NCBI GenBank assembly: GCA_030427925.1
Contig: JAUICJ010000002.1
Coordinates: 62,001-126,000, forward strand
DNA length: 64,000 bases
Origin: Bacteroidia bacterium
GTDB taxonomy: Bacteria > Bacteroidota > Bacteroidia > Flavobacteriales_D > Sanyastnellaceae
Reading direction: 5' to 3'
The notes below the pieces were generated by a model. That model ran no database searches and was not told the DNA's origin. It saw only the letters and a program-made list of their open reading frames with translations. Shown in pieces: positions 62,365-64,000 of the stretch; positions within the stretch are counted from its first letter, which is position 1; the number at the start of each line of letters is the position of its first letter. The position numbers were made by a program, and so were the translations under genes.

Positions 62365-62405
62365 AGAGAACTGTTCATTGCATTTCCCGATACAAAGGTA
62401 GGCAA

Positions 62406-62804
62406 TCAGCGGGGGCGGGGGGTGAGGTGGAAGAAGATTTGGCCTGCGGCCCAAACCCACGCCCCGATCATCAGTGCCCCGCCATACGGAATCACGGCCC
62501 CAAACGCCGACTCGGGATTCACCCCCTTCACGAGCAGTCCGCCCGCAAATCCCGTAAGGCCCAACGTGAGCAAGCGCTCTGGCCAAGGCGCGGCCTGCGG
62601 CATGAACGACGGCCGCAACGCGACCAGCGCCACGGTGCCCACGCCCATGGTCACCGCGTACCGCCCCGCCAACGCCCAACGCTCTGCCCCTTCCGTCCAT
62701 CCCCGCGCCTCCAAGGCGTGCACGCCGACGGCACCCACCGCGATGCCCAACGCCACCCAAATCGCCCCCACAGCCGCCCACCGTCCTTGCGCATTCCGTT
62801 CCAT
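62406..62804 (-). CDS. DUF423 membrane protein
   Basis: A 132-residue protein with four hydrophobic segments (AAVGAIWVALGIAVGAVGVHAL, YAVTMGVGTVALVAL, LLTLGLTGFAGGLLV, VIPYGGALMIGAWVWAAGQIFF). The G-A-x-G-V-H-A-L and Y-G-G-A-L-M-I-G patterns match the small DUF423 family; function unknown. TAACTTCG lies five bases before its ATG. Its stop is 41 bases ahead of the pckA start on the same strand; pckA keeps its own promoter element. Confidence 0.85.
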   Translation of the reverse strand: MERNAQGRWAAVGAIWVALGIAVGAVGVHALEARGWTEGAERWALAGRYAVTMGVGTVALVALRPSFMPQAAPWPERLLTLGLTGFAGGLLVKGVNPESAFGAVIPYGGALMIGAWVWAAGQIFFHLTPRPR

Positions 62805-62809
62805 GACTG

Positions 62810-62817
62810 CGAAGTTA
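62810..62817 (-). promoter_or_regulatory. -7 promoter element TAACTTCG of the DUF423 gene
   Basis: TAnnTTCG match 5 bases before the ATG at 62804. Confidence 0.55.
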
Positions 62818-62884
62818 ATGTCCGCCGCGCAGAACCTTCCTGACCCGCCGCACCTGGAATCGCCGCATTTTCCGCATCTTTCGG

Positions 62885-64000
62885 ATGAAATTGAATCCGA
62901 TGAACACCCGAACCCTGTCGCTGTGGAGCGCCTTGTGCAGCGGAATGCTGACCTTGACCGCCCAAACCCCTTTCTCCTGGTCCCCTTCCGCAGGTCCCGT
63001 GGTCTCCATCAACGGCAACGCGCTGGATCACCCATTTGCCGGAGGGTTGACGGCGCCGCAATGGTCTTCAATCGACTTTGACTTGGACGGTGACGACGAC
63101 TTGTTCGCGTTCGATCGCGATGGGGAGCGGGTGTTGCTTTTCGAGCGGCTTCCGGATGGGCGATTCGTCGAGCGGTTGGATTGGGAAATGGGGTGGCCGG
63201 ATTTGCAGCATTGGGTGCTGCTGCGCGATTACGATTGCGATGGGCAGGCGGACTTGTTTACCGGATTCCAAAACAGCGTCCACGTGTACCGCAACGTGAT
63301 GACGCCTGCGACTGCGGGCACGCCGGCGTTCGAATTGGCGGCCCAACCGTTGATGGCTTCATGGAATTTCGGAGGCGGAGACGAGGACCTGTCCGTGCTG
63401 TGCCTGACCATCGACAAACCCGCCATCGGCGACTTCAACGGCGACGGCGCGTTGGACATCGTGACCTTCACGGAGACGAGCTCCACGCTCTACGCCTTCA
63501 CGGGACTGACGGCGTGTGGATTGGATTTCGAGTGCACGAACCGGTGCTTCGGCATGTGGAACGAGGGGTTCGAGGACAACAGCGTGTTCATCGGTGCGGA
63601 CCATTCGTGCAGCTTCAATGTGGTCGACCCGCGTGCGGCGCGCCCAGCGAGCGGCGGCGGATACCGGCATGCAGGAGGCACCGTTTCGCTGTTGCACTTG
63701 GACGACGAAACGCCGTTGCCGGACTTGCTCGTGGGCGATGTGTCGTACCCAACGCTCGTGGCGTTGCTGCTCGATGACGCGGTGGACGGCCAAGACAGCA
63801 CGGTCTTCGCCGACCCGTACTTTCCTTCCCTCCTTCCGCACAGTGGCCCCGAGGATACGCTGAGCGTGCCGCGCTTCCCCGCCGCCTATCCGGTGGATTA
63901 CGATGCGGACGGCATCACGGACTTGGTGGTTTCGCCGAACACGCACATCGAAACGGACGACGATGCTTCGGTGCACGTTTGGCGGAATGCGGGCACCGAG
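62885..64000 (+). CDS. secreted VCBS/FG-GAP repeat protein, 3'-partial
   Basis: Open frame of 372 codons running off the window end. Signal peptide (MNTRTLSLWSALCSGMLTLTAQ, read from 62885 or the ATG at 62900), then FG-GAP/VCBS-type calcium-binding blades: SIDFDLDGDDDLFAFDRDG, LLRDYDCDGQADLFTG, IGDFNGDGALDIVTF, VDYDADGITDLVVSP. Each DxDxDG-type loop resembles an integrin-like propeller repeat. A T9SS tail would be expected but lies beyond the window. Surface adhesion or binding is inferred. Confidence 0.8.
   Translation, partial: MKLNPMNTRTLSLWSALCSGMLTLTAQTPFSWSPSAGPVVSINGNALDHPFAGGLTAPQWSSIDFDLDGDDDLFAFDRDGERVLLFERLPDGRFVERLDWEMGWPDLQHWVLLRDYDCDGQADLFTGFQNSVHVYRNVMTPATAGTPAFELAAQPLMASWNFGGGDEDLSVLCLTIDKPAIGDFNGDGALDIVTFTETSSTLYAFTGLTACGLDFECTNRCFGMWNEGFEDNSVFIGADHSCSFNVVDPRAARPASGGGYRHAGGTVSLLHLDDETPLPDLLVGDVSYPTLVALLLDDAVDGQDSTVFADPYFPSLLPHSGPEDTLSVPRFPAAYPVDYDADGITDLVVSPNTHIETDDDASVHVWRNAGTE

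Noticed and set aside
1-64000. CRISPR array, insertion sequence, prophage or conjugative genes
   Set aside because: No regular repeat-spacer pattern, transposase or phage structural gene was seen; gene content is chromosomal.

Overview
This window looks like a stretch of chromosome from a GC-rich member of the Bacteroidota, most likely Flavobacteriales-like. The lineage call rests on several secreted proteins with type IX secretion (T9SS) C-terminal sorting domains, a PorQ-like T9SS outer-membrane protein, an alternative GlmU-type nucleotidyltransferase, BshA of bacillithiol synthesis, DUF4494 and DUF983 proteins, a FucP/GluP-type sugar transporter, and promoters of the Bacteroidota form TAnnTTTG/TAnnTTCG. 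I see no insertion sequence, prophage, CRISPR array or conjugative module. The content is mostly housekeeping genes mixed with lineage-specific secreted proteins.

Layout. 0-4.5 kb: acyl-CoA carboxylase beta subunit (cut by the window edge), a Nudix/HEAT-repeat pair, aat with a coupled small gene, and two small genes converging on a terminator. 4.5-12.4 kb: sugar transporter, a 1071-residue gliding-type secreted protein, an ECF sigma factor, a MerR/B12-type regulator and a GlmU-like protein. 12.4-25.5 kb: lon-porQ, then cmk, a GH3/beta-lactamase fusion, bshA, a membrane protein, a lipoprotein and a lipase/beta-helix secreted protein, all on the plus strand. 25.5-30.8 kb: aroQ, an SLC13 transporter and an exonuclease/phosphatase-family protein (minus); rlmD-like methyltransferase and phosphoribosyltransferase (plus); aroK (minus). 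30.8-37.9 kb: clpB, a FAH-family enzyme, an OmpA-family protein, a polyprenyl glycosylphosphotransferase and a lipoprotein. 37.9-45.3 kb: transaldolase-like fsa, YciO-like, pcm, DUF4494, a UPF1-like helicase and a second gliding-type secreted protein. 45.4-47.1 kb: tRNA-Lys/Leu/Leu, then a DAHP synthase/chorismate mutase and a possible small RNA. 47.1-54.4 kb: DUF983, ABC exporter, purB, a small membrane protein, MBL hydrolase, pyrD, an unknown protein and smpB. 54.4-64 kb: adenosine deaminase-like gene, two tandem arylsulfotransferase-like secreted proteins, enoyl-CoA hydratase, a DUF551-like protein, rsmE, pckA, DUF423, and a VCBS/FG-GAP protein cut by the window end.

Genes that work together: aroQ, aroK and the DAHP synthase/chorismate mutase are all shikimate-pathway steps but lie in three separate units. 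PorQ belongs to the machinery expected to handle the five proteins with recognisable T9SS sorting domains; the window-end FG-GAP protein may be a sixth. Lon, ClpB, SmpB, Aat and Pcm are protein quality-control functions.

The most notable pattern is regulatory. At more than a dozen genes on both strands a Bacteroidota -7 element (TAnnTTTG or TAnnTTCG) ends only 4-6 bases before the start codon, which predicts leaderless or nearly leaderless mRNAs. In two places the TAA stop codon of the upstream gene is itself the first part of the next gene's promoter. The motif also decides several start codons, including GTG starts. Positions and domain limits are read by eye and are approximate; no database search was possible.
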